Positions 37,781 to 50,395 of a stretch of 64,000 nt of DNA are shown in pieces. Under the pieces are notes generated by a model. The model had not been told where the DNA came from and searched no databases. It saw only the letters and a list, made by a program, of their open reading frames with translations. Positions within the stretch are counted from its first letter, which is position 1. Every line of letters begins with the position of its first letter. This stretch comes from Ananas comosus. Taxonomy: Eukaryota; Streptophyta; Magnoliopsida; Poales; Bromeliaceae. The position numbers and the translations under genes are program-made. The stretch lies in the NCBI RefSeq assembly GCF_001540865.1, contig NC_033633.1:4070158-4134157 (forward strand), given 5' to 3'.

Positions 37781-39802
37781 AGAGGCCGTGGGGGGCTGAC
37801 CCAAGGCCGAGTGAGACAAGAATGGTTTCTGGCCGAGCTCTAATTCTGAACCGTCGTCTGAGGCTATAAAAGAAATGGGTCTGAACGCTGGGTCTATACA
37901 AGCCAAAACTGCGCCGACGTTCTCATGGCCAATCCGAGTGCAGAAGAGACAGGAAATTGGGTCACCGGCAACGCGCGACCGGCACTCGAAGGCCAGGAAT
38001 CAGTCTAGTATGCACTACTTGAGAAAAAGGAACTGAGTATCCAGGCAGCAGCGTAAATTTATTCTACACTAGGTCGTCGATACCATCGTGCGCTACAGAC
38101 TGCGGCGAGGCTCAGGAACAGAGACTGATAGGCTTTTTAAGAGGCGCGAAGATGCTAGTATGGGTGTTGTAGAAAGGCAGTGTAGATGTGCGAAATGTGT
38201 TTCTGTCAAGTCGAGTTCCAAGTTCCGAGAGTATGTAGAAATTAAACTGACGTAGCGGTTAATGCGAAGATTCAGCGATTAAACTGAATCCGATGATTCG
38301 AGATACGTAGCAAGAAACTACACAGGTGATACAGTGTGTGAGCGACGGAGTGATCTGTATAGATGAAGCCGGGTGAATTTCGGTAAACTGAAGCCCACCT
38401 CGGAAAAGGCTAATCCAACGCAGCGAGAAGTTGTAAAGGAAGGGAAAACAGCGCGATCGCCGCCGTCCAATTGCACAGACGACGGAGTCCACGAGGCTTC
38501 GAGACGGCGCGCTCCCAAAGACGACGGGTGGGCGGGAAGAATTTTGCCGAGGCGATGTCGCGGTTTCGCCGCGGAGCGCGGGATAGACGAGCGGATCAAG
38601 ATGTAGAGAGAAATATGAAAATTCTCAGCTAATTATATTGGGGGTAAGGAGAATGGAAGCTTGGAAGTAAGGCAATCTTATCCACCAACATATGCAATCT
38701 TCCGACCAACAAAATGACTACAAACCTTCACTAACTCAAATTAACAGTTGAGTGCAGCGGTCACCCAATTTGTTAGCCGTACTCGGCCCTCATCCGCAAA
38801 GCTCTCAGCACGATTAGGATGAGCCAATACGCGTCCCGTACCGATCGGTACTCAGCACTGAAGATTTCTACACTGTTGCGGATTTCAGGCGTACAGATTA
38901 CTCAACTCTCGCCTAATCGAGTCGGTTTTGTGTCCATTTTCGCTGCCATAAGACATCCGACTTGTCCCGCACTTTCCAGATGTGTTGACAAATCAGGCTG
39001 AAATCTCACGGCTCGGGTGCAGGACAGCCAGGGGTACTCACAGACTACTTCAACTAACCATAAACTTTCAAGAATTCGCTGGCACTCGGTCTAACAGCGC
39101 AACAATGGTTCGCACAGGAGGCTTTTTCGTCTTTTTTCTCTCAAAAAAAAGTTAAGGAACACCCACTAAAATAATTATTAATGACAAACGCACAACAGAA
39201 AACGAATGGCGAATACAAAATAACAAACCTGAAAAAAAATGAAAAGAACACACAGATTTACTGGAAACTCTTTCAGAAAAAATCATGGGCAAAGAAGAAG
39301 AGAACTTCAACTATCGAACGAAAAGGGACATACAGATGTTCGGCCCCCTGTTCCCGACCCTTTCTCGAGAGTAACAACCAACTTTTCAATCTGTTGTCTC
39401 TAGAGCAAAACAAAAAGAAAACTCTTACGGACTTCAAAATCCGATCCGTAACCGCGGGGCAGGCCGTGAAGATCTCTGTCGGCCTGAGCCCTCTGTACCC
39501 ACCGCAGATAGGGTGGACGAGCTCGAGCTCGAGCGCAGCTATGTCCTCAAATTCGGCTTTAAATTAATTTCGACTTAACATCATAGGCTCAAGCTCGCTT
39601 GAAATTTAATTCGAAGCCGCAGCTCTGAGCGATGCCTAATTTGCGTAGTCGCGTCGAGCTCGAGCTCTAAATGAGCCGATTGAAATTCTCGACATATATA
39701 ATCAATAGTTTAATTTTATATAACATTACCTAGAATTTGATGGCAACATTCCAATAGGTTCAAAATACAAAATTAATTGTAAGAAATGTGAGCTAGGGTG
39801 AC
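37781..39802 (-). repeat. Left arm of a large inverted duplication
   Basis: Read in reverse complement, this arm matches 40435-42290 in order throughout, including a gypsy-like LTR start (39042, TGTGAGTACCCC in reverse), its flanking sequence, and the outer half of a hAT-like element. It differs from the right arm by many 1-3-base indels and is about 9% longer. No gene is encoded; its open frames are shadows of LTR sequence. Confidence 0.85.
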
Positions 39803-40725
39803 TGTCTGACTGGGTGAGGGTCTGTAGGAGAATGAGAGAGAGACGAGAGAGAGAGAGGGCAGAGGGGAGAAAAAAAATTAGGGATTTGAAATTTGAATGT
39901 TATCATATTTAGGTTTATGTGGCAACAGTAAAGTCTGAACAGAGAGAGTGTGTTTATGTAAATTTAGAGTTTGGCTCAATGCACGGTTTGTACTTGTTGG
40001 ATTATTTAATGGCCGACAATAATATGCGAAATTATTAAAGCCTATATATAATTAAAATACAATTATATTTATAAAATTTTTATATCAATATAAATTGGAG
40101 CTCCTATATCTTCTAAAAGTTAATCAAGTTATTGTACTTGTAAATTTTTACCATTGAATTAAGAGATTATGGGCGGTAGGATGATGTGGCCGCCCTATGG
40201 GTTGAGTGGATGGTTGGTATAATAGTATATCTAATGGTTGAAAATGGATCCGAAGGAGTAGATCAACAGGTACAAATTACAAGCACCAAGTGCTTGGTAC
40301 TTTTACAGTACCATCAGCTGGGTACCAAACTTACAAGCACCAGTGCTTGGTTATTTTAGCAAGCACCATTGTCTCGACTATAATATATAATATTATATAT
40401 ATATATATANNNNNNNNNNNNNNNNNNNNNNNNNAGTCACCCTAGCTCACATTTCTTACAATTATTTTGTATTTTGAACTATTGGACATGTTGCATCAAA
40501 TTGTAGGTAATGTTATATAAAAATTAAACTATTGATTATATAATGTCGAGAATTTCAATCGGCTCATTTAGAGCTCGAGCTCGGCTCGACTCGAAATTAG
40601 GCTCGCTCGAGCTCGGCTCGAATTAATTTCAAGCCGAGCTTGAGCCTAGATTTAAGCTCGAAATTAATTTCAAGCCGAATTTGAGCTGACATAAGCTCGC
40701 TCGAGCTCGGCTCGTTTCCACCCCT
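39510..40725. mobile_element. hAT-like 'gctcgagctc' element spanning the axis of the inverted duplication
   Basis: It starts AGGGTGGACGAGCTCGAGC and ends GCTCGTTTCCACCCCT. Both arms repeat 'gagctcgagctc' and 'atttcaagccgagcttgagc' in inverted orientation. The outside flanks are inverted copies of each other (accgcagat on the left, atctgcggt on the right), not a direct duplication, because the axis of the larger inverted repeat lies inside this element. It contains the N gap. Confidence 0.7.
40410..40434. other. Assembly gap (25 Ns)
   Basis: A run of N preceded by an (AT)n stretch. The base after it starts the right arm of the inverted duplication. Confidence 0.99.
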
Positions 40726-42290
40726 ATCTGCGGTGGGTAGCAGAGGGCTCAGGCCGACAGGATCTCACGGTGCCCCCCGCGGTACGGATCGGATTTGAAG
40801 TCCGTTAAGAGTTTTCTTTTTCGTTTTTGCTCTAGAGACAACAGATTAAAGTTGGTTGTACTCTCCGAACATTTGTATTCCCTTTTTCGTTCGATAGTGA
40901 AGTTCTCTTCTTCTTTGCCCATGATTTTTTCCTGCAAAGAGTTTTCCACGTAAATCTGTGTGTTCTTTCATTTTTTTTTATGGTTTGTTTATTTTGTATT
41001 CGCCATTTCGTTTTCTGTTTGTGCGTTTGTCGTAATAATTATTTAGTGTGTCCTAACTTTTTTTGAGGAGAAAAAATAGACCGAAAAAGCCTCTGGCGAA
41101 CATTGTTGGTGTTAGACCGAGTGCAGCGAATTCTGAAAGCTATTAATGGTTAGTTGAGTAGTTGTAGTACCCCTGGTGTTCTGCAGCCGTGAGATTTCAG
41201 CATCTGAGGCTTGTCAACACATCTGGAAAGTGTCGGGACAAGTCGGAGTTGTTTTGGCGCGAAATGGACACAAAACGGACTCGATGTGAGGCGAGAGTGA
41301 AGTTCTGACGCTGAAATCCGCAAAGTGTAGAATTTCAGTGTTGAGTACCGATACGGTATCGGGCTGGTATTGGTATCCTATGTGCGAGCTTGCGGATTGA
41401 GAGGCCGAGTACCGGTAACCAAATTGGGTACCGGCACTCCAACTGTAATTTGAGTTAGTGAAGGGTATTGTAGTCATTTTGTTGGTGGATAAGATTGCCA
41501 TATGTTGGTGGATAAGATTGCTACCTAAGCTTCCATATCCTTACCAACTTAATTAGCTGAGAATTTCTCATTTTCTCTCTAATTTGATCGTGTGTATGGT
41601 GGAGAACGCGACTCGAGCTCGGAAAATTTTCGACGTCGTTTTGGAGGGCCGTTCGAGCACGTGGACGTCGTGGTTGTGCCATTGGAGGCCGGGCGATCGC
41701 GTGTTTTCCCTTCTTTCAACTTCTCGCTGTCGTTGGATTAGCTTTTCGAGGTGGGTTGAAGTTTACCGAAATCACCGGATTATCTTCTAAGTTTCATCGT
41801 CGTCAACATGTATCACCTGTGTAGTTTCTTGCTAGTATTCGAATTCATGGATTAGTGTTTAAATCTGAATTTTGAATTAAGCTAGTAGTTTAATTTTACA
41901 TATTGAACTTGGAACTGACTTAGGAGAAAACATTTAGAATCTACACTGTCATTTCTAAAAACTACTAGATTTAGCTTTAAAAGCTATAGTTTGTTTGTAT
42001 CGCCGCAGTTTGTAGGCAGTGGATAGCCAGAATAGTGTAGAATAAATTTACGCTCGTGCTGGGATACTCAGTTTATTTTTACAGTAGTGTATAGACTGTT
42101 CTGGACTGTCGAGTGCCGTCGCGGTTGACGGTTGACCCAATTTGCTGTTTTTGCATCGGATTGTGCCGAGAGCACGTGAGTTTTGGTTGTTAGACCGGTT
42201 AGACCCATTTGCTTTGATTATAGCCTATGAGAGGTTGATTGAGCTCGGCAGAAACATTCTTGTATACTCGGTTGGGTAGCGCCCACGAGT
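40435..42290 (+). repeat. Right arm of the large inverted duplication
   Basis: Starts 'agtcaccctagctcac', the inverse of the left arm end at 39787-39802. It contains the hAT-like right arm (to 40725), a unique-looking block (40726-41157) and the first part of the gypsy-like solo LTR. Homology with the left arm is lost near 42290, while the LTR itself continues to 43025. Confidence 0.85.
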
Positions 42291-43025
42291 GCCACTCCGG
42301 AGTCGGGTTTTATACTTTTGTGTTGTTGTTGTTGTATCCTAGTTGGACTCGCTCTCCACTGACGACTCAGCGTGGTGGTGGTTGGTGTAGCTTCGACAGG
42401 TGGGACGGATGCGTTCACGGTCTCTAGTGAGATTGGGTCAGAGATTGCATTTTTATATCTACAGATAGCTAGTGTTGTTTAGCGATAATATAGTGGCATG
42501 TAGCTGTAGAGTTTTTCCAGCTTCCTTTACTATTCTTGAGCATATTTTCTGTCGACTTAGTGGGTGAGCCGTTGAGGTCGGTAGCGGTACCCACTGAGGA
42601 CTAACTCTTTTTGCAGTAGTTCTCATACCCAGTTGTTGATCCCTTTTTGCAGAGCCTTTTTCTGCGGCTGCTGTTGTTGCTGATACTGATCGTAGAAAGG
42701 GAGTTGCGAGCTAGATCCCTTCTTGTTTTGCTGCTGTTTTAGAGGAGTACCAGCTATAGGTAGTTTTGGTTTTTGGTTCTTATACATACTAATGTTTGTT
42801 CTTCGTTGGAGCGAGTGATGTTGTATTTGGATACAATGTATGTATAGTGAACTCGTTGTTTGTTTATATATGTTTACAGTTCTGTTAGCAGCTCTATACT
42901 AGTGGTTGTAGTTTTGTATGATTACAGATACAGGTACAGCTATCGTTTTGTATACAAGAAAAATTTCTTTGTATACGGCGGATTTGTCGGCGTGCTTGGG
43001 GAAACGAGTAATCCGGGGCATGACA
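41163..43025 (-). mobile_element. Solo LTR, gypsy-like family, copy 2
   Basis: It runs from TGTAGTACCCCTGG to 'atccggggcatgaca' and is flanked by the exact 5-bp duplication GTAGT (41158-41162 and 43026-43030). It aligns with 11744-13264. 1863 bp long. No protein domains. Confidence 0.88.
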
Positions 43026-45784
43026 GTAGTCAGGGACCAATCTATAAATAACAGTTTTCGTTTGAGAGATTGATTCGTAAAAGATGCATAATTTTTTATT
43101 TGTACGGCGGAATTGCATGATTCAAGTGTCATTGGACTCGTCTCGAAAATATGAGATCGTGCAATCCATTTATTCAAATTTATTATATAATTTTTGCAGA
43201 ATTTTTAAAAGTTAAAGGGCTTGCTTGAAAATTTATTTTATTTGAATTTTTTTTCCTCATTCTAGGTGCTAAAACTACTGTGAAACCACAATCTTAGAAT
43301 ATGAAGAATTTTTTGAGTGGCTATAGAGGCAAGTAAATAGTTACTTTTTTGTAAATGGTAGAAAATGTGCATATCCGATGGATTCGAGACACGATTATTA
43401 TCTTTTTTTTTACTAGTTGCTAGTACACTCGAGTGAATTTTTATAATTATGTTTGTTGCCGTGGCTTATTCACTCTTGCATGTTATTATTATTTATCGTT
43501 AAAACAATTTATTGTTGTTTATGATTGTTAGGATCGAATATCTTGGAGGAGAGGAATTTATTCTACACATTGTTCTCGAGGAGGAATGGCACGTAATCAT
43601 AGCTCTCGTGTTAGAGTGGTGCAATGAAGGGCGCTCCAAATTATAACGACTGCAGTTTCAAATTTAAAATTATTATTATTCTTAAAAGTAGAATTCTTAT
43701 TAAGTATTGCGTTTACTTTTATTGTCTACCGTTTCAAATATTGAAGAGTCGGAGTGCGTAAGATAATCGACGGGCTAGGACTCGTAAAATAGACTTCATT
43801 TTATGGACATTTAGGTAAGTTTGTTTCACCGAAACTGGACTTTAGGTTTAAGTGGACTTTGGGTTAAAGTGGAGTTCGGTGAAAACTACTTTTTTATCGT
43901 TATTTGTTTCGTAATTATGAAAGTAAAGTTTCATTAGTTCTACTATTTATTTGGTAGGAAGTGTGTGATGTAAAACAAAAATTTATATATAAATAATAAA
44001 TATTTTAATAAATAAAAATAATATAATTATATTTTTGTATAATTAAAATTTAATTTAAAATAACTAAATTATTCTTTTATACATAAATTATTAGAAAATA
44101 AAAAATAGTAATACTTAATTAATTAATTTTTATTATTTTTAATTTTACAAACTAAATAAAGAAAATATTATAACTTAACTAATTAATTTTTATCATATTT
44201 TAAATATGTCAACTGAATAAAAGAGTAATTAGTAACATAATTAAATATATTTAAATATAACTATATTTATCTAGTATATTATTTTATTATTTTTTCTTCA
44301 CCTCTCTTCACCGAAATTAACTTCGGCCCACGATAGGTTGGAAGTTAATTACACCATTTGAGATTAACTCGAGTTTTGATCGTAACTTTTTTACGACAAA
44401 CGAAACAATGAAAGTGATTGTTTAGGACGAAAACGACTTACCTTCTCTCCACTTCCACCCCACTTCCACCCAAACAAACATGTCCTTTTTTATTTGAGTT
44501 AGGTGGAATAGAAGGATTTCTTTATTCTTTTTCACTAAATCGGACATTTAATAGTTACTTAAGTTTTCTAAGGATATATTTGCTGTTTGATATCTTTGTA
44601 AGGTACCTGTATGAAATTAACGTATATTTAACCCTAAAAAAATATGGGTAATAAGACTACTGTGAAATTTAAAATCCTTGAATTTAATAGATGTAAGGTT
44701 TACATCCACTTTCAAGTATACAGATAACATTGCTCCTAAATAAAATAAAATGAAATATCACTGAAATATAACAATAGAATAATGCTATATGTTCATCTAT
44801 AAAATAGTTATAAATTTTACACTAACTATCCAAAAACTCTTATTATTTCTCTAGTCTTATATAAAGTTTTTTTTTACTAAAATTTAACTAAATTTTTTTG
44901 TAAACATAGAATGTAAAAGATATAAAATTTAGGCTAAATTACATAAAACCCATAAAGAAGTACACAAATATTATTTTTTATAAAATAATATATTAGAATA
45001 GTGGCAGTACAGTTATAAAAAAATATATCAGAATAGTGGCAGTAGAGTTAGTGAGTTACTGTGTTTGACTTGAGAACTAAATTTTGAAGAACAATTTTTG
45101 TTGTTCTCGAAAACAGGAGATATTTCGATATAAGCTAGAACAAGTTGTAAACTACGTCTGGATGTTGTTTGTTTATTTCTAGAGAATATTCTTGATAGTG
45201 TTTGAATATTTATGTTGGAATAGGGTGCTGGAAAGATAAAAATTAAATAGAATAACAAATTTATCCTTAAATATAATAATCAAATATGATTTAATAAATT
45301 AAGTATTAAAATAAATTAATTTACAAATAATGTTTTAGTAGTATTCAATTTAAATATTTATTTATTTTTTTTCAAAACTAATTTAAAATATAAATATTTA
45401 AAATGGAATAGCACTTGTTAAATTAAATTAATCATTCAATCGATTTCTTTTAATCTACTAAATTAAATATCAATAAGTCAAAAAGTATGGCTCTTATAAA
45501 TGTAAAAAAAAAATCTCCACAAAAAAATTTCTAAACATATCCCGGTGAGGAAGGGTTTAAAGGGCAAAATGGAAAACTAAGAGAGCACCTCAAGTTGTTC
45601 TCCCTAGTTCTCCGATCGGAGAAGAATAGGCTTAACGGGTTGTTCCTGTAATAATCCGTTAAGCCTGGAACAACAAATCCCTTTTTTTTTTCTGTTTGGA
45701 TATTAATTGGGGGATGTTTTGCTTTATTCTGGAATAAACCTCCAACGAAACGCAGATATAGAGTCTAATAATATATATTTTCAT
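43026..45784. other. AT-rich intergenic DNA
   Basis: No gene is supported. 43800-44460 has partly inverted halves ('gtgaaaactacttttttatcg' against 'gatcgtaacttttttacgac') and may be a decayed inverted-repeat element. 45560-45740 is similar to 29280-29370 ('gggttgttc...aataatccgttaa'), again suggesting an old dispersed repeat. Confidence 0.35.
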
Positions 45785-46323
45785 GAGTGAGGCTACTATG
45801 CTATCAAAAGCACGGAGCCTTCCGTGCTTCCAGCTCGTTTTTGATGTTGCGACTTTCAAATCGTCGATCGGCTCCGTTAAACTTGATCTAGAGTATTTGA
45901 AGTACCTAGAAAATAAATTTTATGATTTTACGATATCATTTACCTAGTGAACGAAGGGGCTCAAAATCAATGGCTGAAAATAAAAATCTTACAAAATATA
46001 ATAATATGACATTAAAATTTTAAATCAAAGATATTGATCTTGTTTTATATAGTATAAAGAATTTTCTATCAAAATTTCACGTGATTTGGATATTTCTACA
46101 CCGTTAAACTTGCAAACGGCTCACTACGGCCATTGAAATTTGTTGATTTTGAGCCCATTTGATCACTAGGCAAATGATATTGAAAATTAATAAAATTTAT
46201 TTTCTAGGTACTCCAAATACTCTAGATCAAGTTTAACAGAGCCGATCGACGATTTGAAAATCGCAACATCGAAAACGAACTGAAAGCACGGAAGGTGCTT
46301 CCGATAGCATAGTAGCCTCACTC
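45785..46323. mobile_element. Long-TIR element, family M2 (copy a)
   Basis: Starts GAGTGAGGCTACTATGC and ends GCATAGTAGCCTCACTC; it is flanked by the exact 9-bp duplication TATTTTCAT (45776-45784 and 46324-46332). The arms run inward for more than 150 bp, with 'cggctccgttaaacttgatc' inverted on the other side. Related to 50396-50940. 539 bp, non-coding. Confidence 0.9.
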
Positions 46324-46550
46324 TATTTTCATATTGCGTAGTATACTGCACACATAATTAGCAAACACATATATGTTGTTGGCCTCTTTCAATCAATCTG
46401 CTTCCAATGATTCAGATGTGAACTATCCTTTGCTCTTGTCACGCAAGCAAAATCCAACCCGCTAGCTGGCATCCACGCAAGCCACGTCCTTCACATGACC
46501 AATCCATTACTATTATAAATTAGTCTAAATTGCACCACTAGTTTTTAAAA

Positions 46551-46844
46551 GGGCAATTTGCATAAAAAAATCTTTTAGTTTTAAATTTTTGCAAAAGTAA
46601 ATCATTCTTTTAGATTTTGTAAATTTGAATTAAATTTTTTAAAAAATGATCGAAATACTTTTATTCCCTTTTCTTTCTCTTTTTTTTTTTATCTCGTTCT
46701 TTTTTTTCTTTTTTGTCCGAAGAGTGCGGCGGAGGCGGAGGCAGAGAAGGCCCGCCTCGCTTCTGTCCCGCGTGCCCTCGCCCTCGCCCGCACACCCTCC
46801 CTCCGCCTTTCTTCCCTCCGACCCTGCTGAGGCCCCGCCTTGAC

Positions 46845-46884
<40 letters not shown>

Positions 46885-48704
46885 CTTTTTCTCCCTCTCC
46901 GACCCTCCTCCATCGCCTTCTCGACTTTTTACAATAATAAAAAAGGTAGTGTCACATCTTCTTCCTCTCTTTTTCTTCTCTCGTTCTTTTTTTTTTTCTC
47001 TTCAACCCTCTCTACCGCCTCTGCGACTCTCCACGACCGCAATGAGGACAGCACCGTATCCTCTTCCTCTGCCTTCGCCGGCGTAGACACCGACGCTAGT
47101 GCCGGAGAAAGAGAACTCAGAGCAAGTGCAGGTGAAAGCGGAGCCGAGAAAAAATATACAAAAAATAAAAAATAAATAAAATAAAGAATAAAACATGAAA
47201 AAAAATAGATTTTTCTACAAAAAAAATGAAGAATCAGAGAGAGAAGAAAAAGATGATGAATTTGCACTATTTCAGAAGAACATTGCACTGTTTTTGAAAA
47301 AAATTACACTCTTTGAGCGAAAAAATATACTTTTTTTGATGAAAATTGCACTCTTTGAATGAAAGTTAAATTCTTGGGAAAACTTCAAAAAACCCTCCTG
47401 TGATTTCACACTTTTTTATAGTAGTACCCTGTGATTTAAAATGTATCAAGTTAGTACCCTGTGGTTTCTCACTTTATCACTTTAGTACCCTCTGGTTTAA
47501 AGTGTATCAAGTTAGTACTCTGTGGTTTTGCACTTTATCACTTTAGTACCCTGTGGTTTCACACGTTATCACTTTAGTACCCTATGGTTTAAAAAATCAC
47601 AGGGTACTAACTTGATACAAAATTAAAACCACAGAGTACTAAAGTGATAAAGTGCAAAACCACAGGGTACTAACTTGATACAACTTAAACCAGAGGGTAC
47701 TAAAGTGATAAAGTGAGAAACCACAGGGTACTAACTTGATACATTTTAAATCACAGGGTACTACTATAAAAAAGTGTGAAATCACAGGAGGGTTTTTTGA
47801 AGTTTTCCCTAAATTCTTTGAACGAAAATTATACTATTTGGCCGAAAATTATACTATTTGGCCAAAAAGAGAAGGAGGAGAAGGAGAAATAGTGTAATTT
47901 TTGTCCAAATAGTACAATTTTCGTTCAAAGGGTGTAATTTTTATTAAAAAAAATATTTTTACTCTCAAAGAATGTAAATTTTCTCTAAAACAGTGCAATA
48001 TTCCCTTAAAATAGTGTATCATTATCCTGAAACAGTGCAACATTCTTCTGAAATAGTGGAAATTCATCATCTTCTTCTTTTCTCTCTGATTTTTCATTTT
48101 TCTTTTAGAAAAAATTATCTTTTTATATTTTATTCTTTATTCTTTTTATTTTTTATTTTCTGCGTATTTTTTCTACAGCTCCACTCTCACCCACACTCGC
48201 TGTAAGTCCTCCTTCTCCGGCACTGGCATTGGTGCTTGCGTACCGTCGTGGAGAGTCTTAGAGGTGGTAAATGGGGGTCGAAGAGGAAGAAAAAAGAAAG
48301 AAAAAAAAATTGAGGAAGAGGACGTGACGTTGTCCTTTTTACTGTTGTAAAAAGTCATGGAGGCAGTGGAGGAGAATAGGAGAAAGAAGAAAAAAAAAGG
48401 GTCAAGGTGTGGTTTCGGTGGGGTCGGAAGCTAGGAAGGCAGAGAGAGTGTGCACGGGCGAGGGCGAGGGTAAGGGTGCGCGGGATGGAGGCGAGGCGAG
48501 CCGCCTTCGCCTCCGCTTCCGCCTCCGCTGCCCTCTTCGGAGAGAAAGAAAAAAAAGAACAAAAGAAAAAAAAAGAGGAGAGAGAAAAAGAATAAGAATA
48601 TTTTGGTTAATTTTTTGAAAATTCGGTCCAAATTTGCAAAATCCAAAAAGGCAGCCTACTATTGCAAAAGCTTAAAACTTATAGATTTTTTATGCAAATT
48701 GGCC
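46551..48704. mobile_element. Large MULE-like element, family M3 (copy a)
   Basis: Starts GGGCAATTTGCATAAAAAAA and ends TTTTTTATGCAAATTGGCC; it is flanked by the exact 9-bp duplication TTTTTAAAA (46542-46550 and 48705-48713). Terminal arms are about 500 bp, each with a GC-rich block ('ggcggaggcggaggcagaga' type) and purine/pyrimidine runs. The interior (47215-47370, 47815-48060) is made of degenerate ~20-bp units with 'actctttgaacgaaaatt'. An M1 element is nested at 47376-47809. The long open frames here are compositional, without recognisable domains. Confidence 0.88.
47376..47809. mobile_element. MULE-like MITE M1 (copy b), near-complete palindrome, nested
   Basis: Starts GGGAAAACTTCAAAAAACCC and ends GGGTTTTTTGAAGTTTTCCC with the exact 9-bp duplication TAAATTCTT (47367-47375 and 47810-47818). 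The unit 'tagtaccctgtggtttcaca' is tandemly amplified in each half, so almost all 434 bp can fold into one hairpin. Confidence 0.93.
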
Positions 48705-48833
48705 TTTTTAAAATTGCGGTTAAGTTATAATTTTAGTCTCAAATTTTTAAATTTGATGTTAAAAATTCATACTTTTTTAAAATTTTATTTTAGTACTACT
48801 GAAAAATAAATTAATAGTCTATATTTAATAAAT

Positions 48834-49188
48834 GGAAAAACTTCAAATACCATTCTTGTTGTTTTACACTTTCTCACTTTAGCACTATATGTTTTAAAAT
48901 GTATCAATTTATTGCTGATGGTTTTATTTTTATCTTTTTATTATCGATTCCACTAATTTTTTCGTTAAATTAGTGAGAAAATTAAAACTAAAGGGTATTA
49001 AAGTGAATATTCAATAAATCTAGGTAGAGTATCTGAAGTTTTTTGTATATAATTTAACGAAATATTAAAAGAAAAGCTGACAAAAAGATAAAAATAAAAC
49101 CACAGAACACTAATTTGATACACTTTAAACCACAAGTTACTAAAATGAGAAAGTACAAAACCACAGGAGTGGTATTTAAAGTTTACCC
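48834..49188. mobile_element. MULE-like MITE M1 (copy c)
   Basis: Starts GGAAAAACTTCAAATACC and ends GGTATTTAAAGTTTACCC with the exact 9-bp duplication TTAATAAAT (48825-48833 and 49189-49197). 355 bp, same layout as 52934-53289. Confidence 0.92.
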
Positions 49189-49633
49189 TTAATAAATTGT
49201 ATATTCGGAAAATAAAAATTAGTGGAATCTACTGCCCTAGCAAATTGTTGGAGTCTGGGTGCCCACGCAGTGTCAATCCCAAAACAAGAGCACATATATA
49301 TATTTTTTAAAATAATAAAAGAAGAAGAAAAATAAATTTGAAAAAAAAAAACAGAAATCCTAGTTCTTCTTTAATCTCTCTTTTCTTTGTTTCATTTTAA
49401 ATTTGTTTTTTAAAGGATAAAGAAATATAAAATTTAGAAAAAGCATAAAAGAAAAAAGGTTTAAAGTACAATTAGAGTTTTTAGTTCTTATTTTATCTCA
49501 TTTTTTTTTTTAACTTTTATCCATTTAACAAAAAGAAAAAAAAGATAAATTTTTTTAAAAAAAAACATAAAAGGAAAAAAAGATTAAAGCAAGGTTTATC
49601 TTTTTTATTTAAAAATAATAGTAAAAAGTAAAA
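49189..49633. other. AT-rich spacer between elements
   Basis: Long A- and T-runs; no gene or element ends recognised. Confidence 0.35.
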
Positions 49634-50395
49634 GGCCAATTTGCATAAAAAATCCACAATTTTTGAGTTTTTGCAAAGCTGGGCCGCCTTTTTCGATTTT
49701 ACAAATTCGATCCGAATTTTCAGCAAACTGACAAAACTACCCTTATTACTTTTTTTCTTTCCTCTTTTGTTTTTCTCTCGTTCATTTTTTTTCTTCTTGT
49801 CGAAGAAGGCAGCGGAGGCAGAGGCGGAGGCGGAAACGGCTCGCGTCGCCTCTCACCCTCATGCCCTCGTCCTCGCCCGTGCACCCCCCCGCTTTCCTCG
49901 CCTCCAATCCCGCCGAGGCTACACCGCGGCTCTTTTTTTTTTTCCCTCTCCGACCCTCCTCCACCGTCTTCGACGATGATTGCCTCTCTCGCCCTCTCTC
50001 GCCCTTCCCCGCCCTTCTTACCCTCTCTCTCTTCCTCTCCCTCTTTCTCCGTTGTTTTCGACGACAGCACTTTTCCGTCGACGCCGACGCCGCGGAGGTC
50101 GCTGCGGCGTTGCAACCTCGGAGTGGGGGATCCTTAGCGGCATTGTCGCCGGCGCCATGGCCATTGGTGGAGAGGTATGACCCCAAAAAAAAATTGTAGA
50201 AAAAAGAAGAAGAAAAAATAAAGACAAAAAATTATAGAAAAAGAACGATAAATTTGAAATTGCATTGTTAAAATAAAATTATACTGTTTTAAAAGAACGT
50301 TGCATTATTATGGACGTAAGTTGCAATATTTGAGATGTAAACTGTACCCTATAAGATGAAAATTACACTTTTTAAACGAAAATTACACTATTTGG

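Noticed and set aside
46840..47288. Long frames on both strands over poly-T and CT-rich DNA
   Set aside because: Low-complexity translation (F/S/L or K/E runs) inside an M3 element.
49720..50199. 112-134-aa frames on both strands in the M3 arm
   Set aside because: Compositional frames in GC-rich DNA; present in inverted form in the other arm; no domain recognised.
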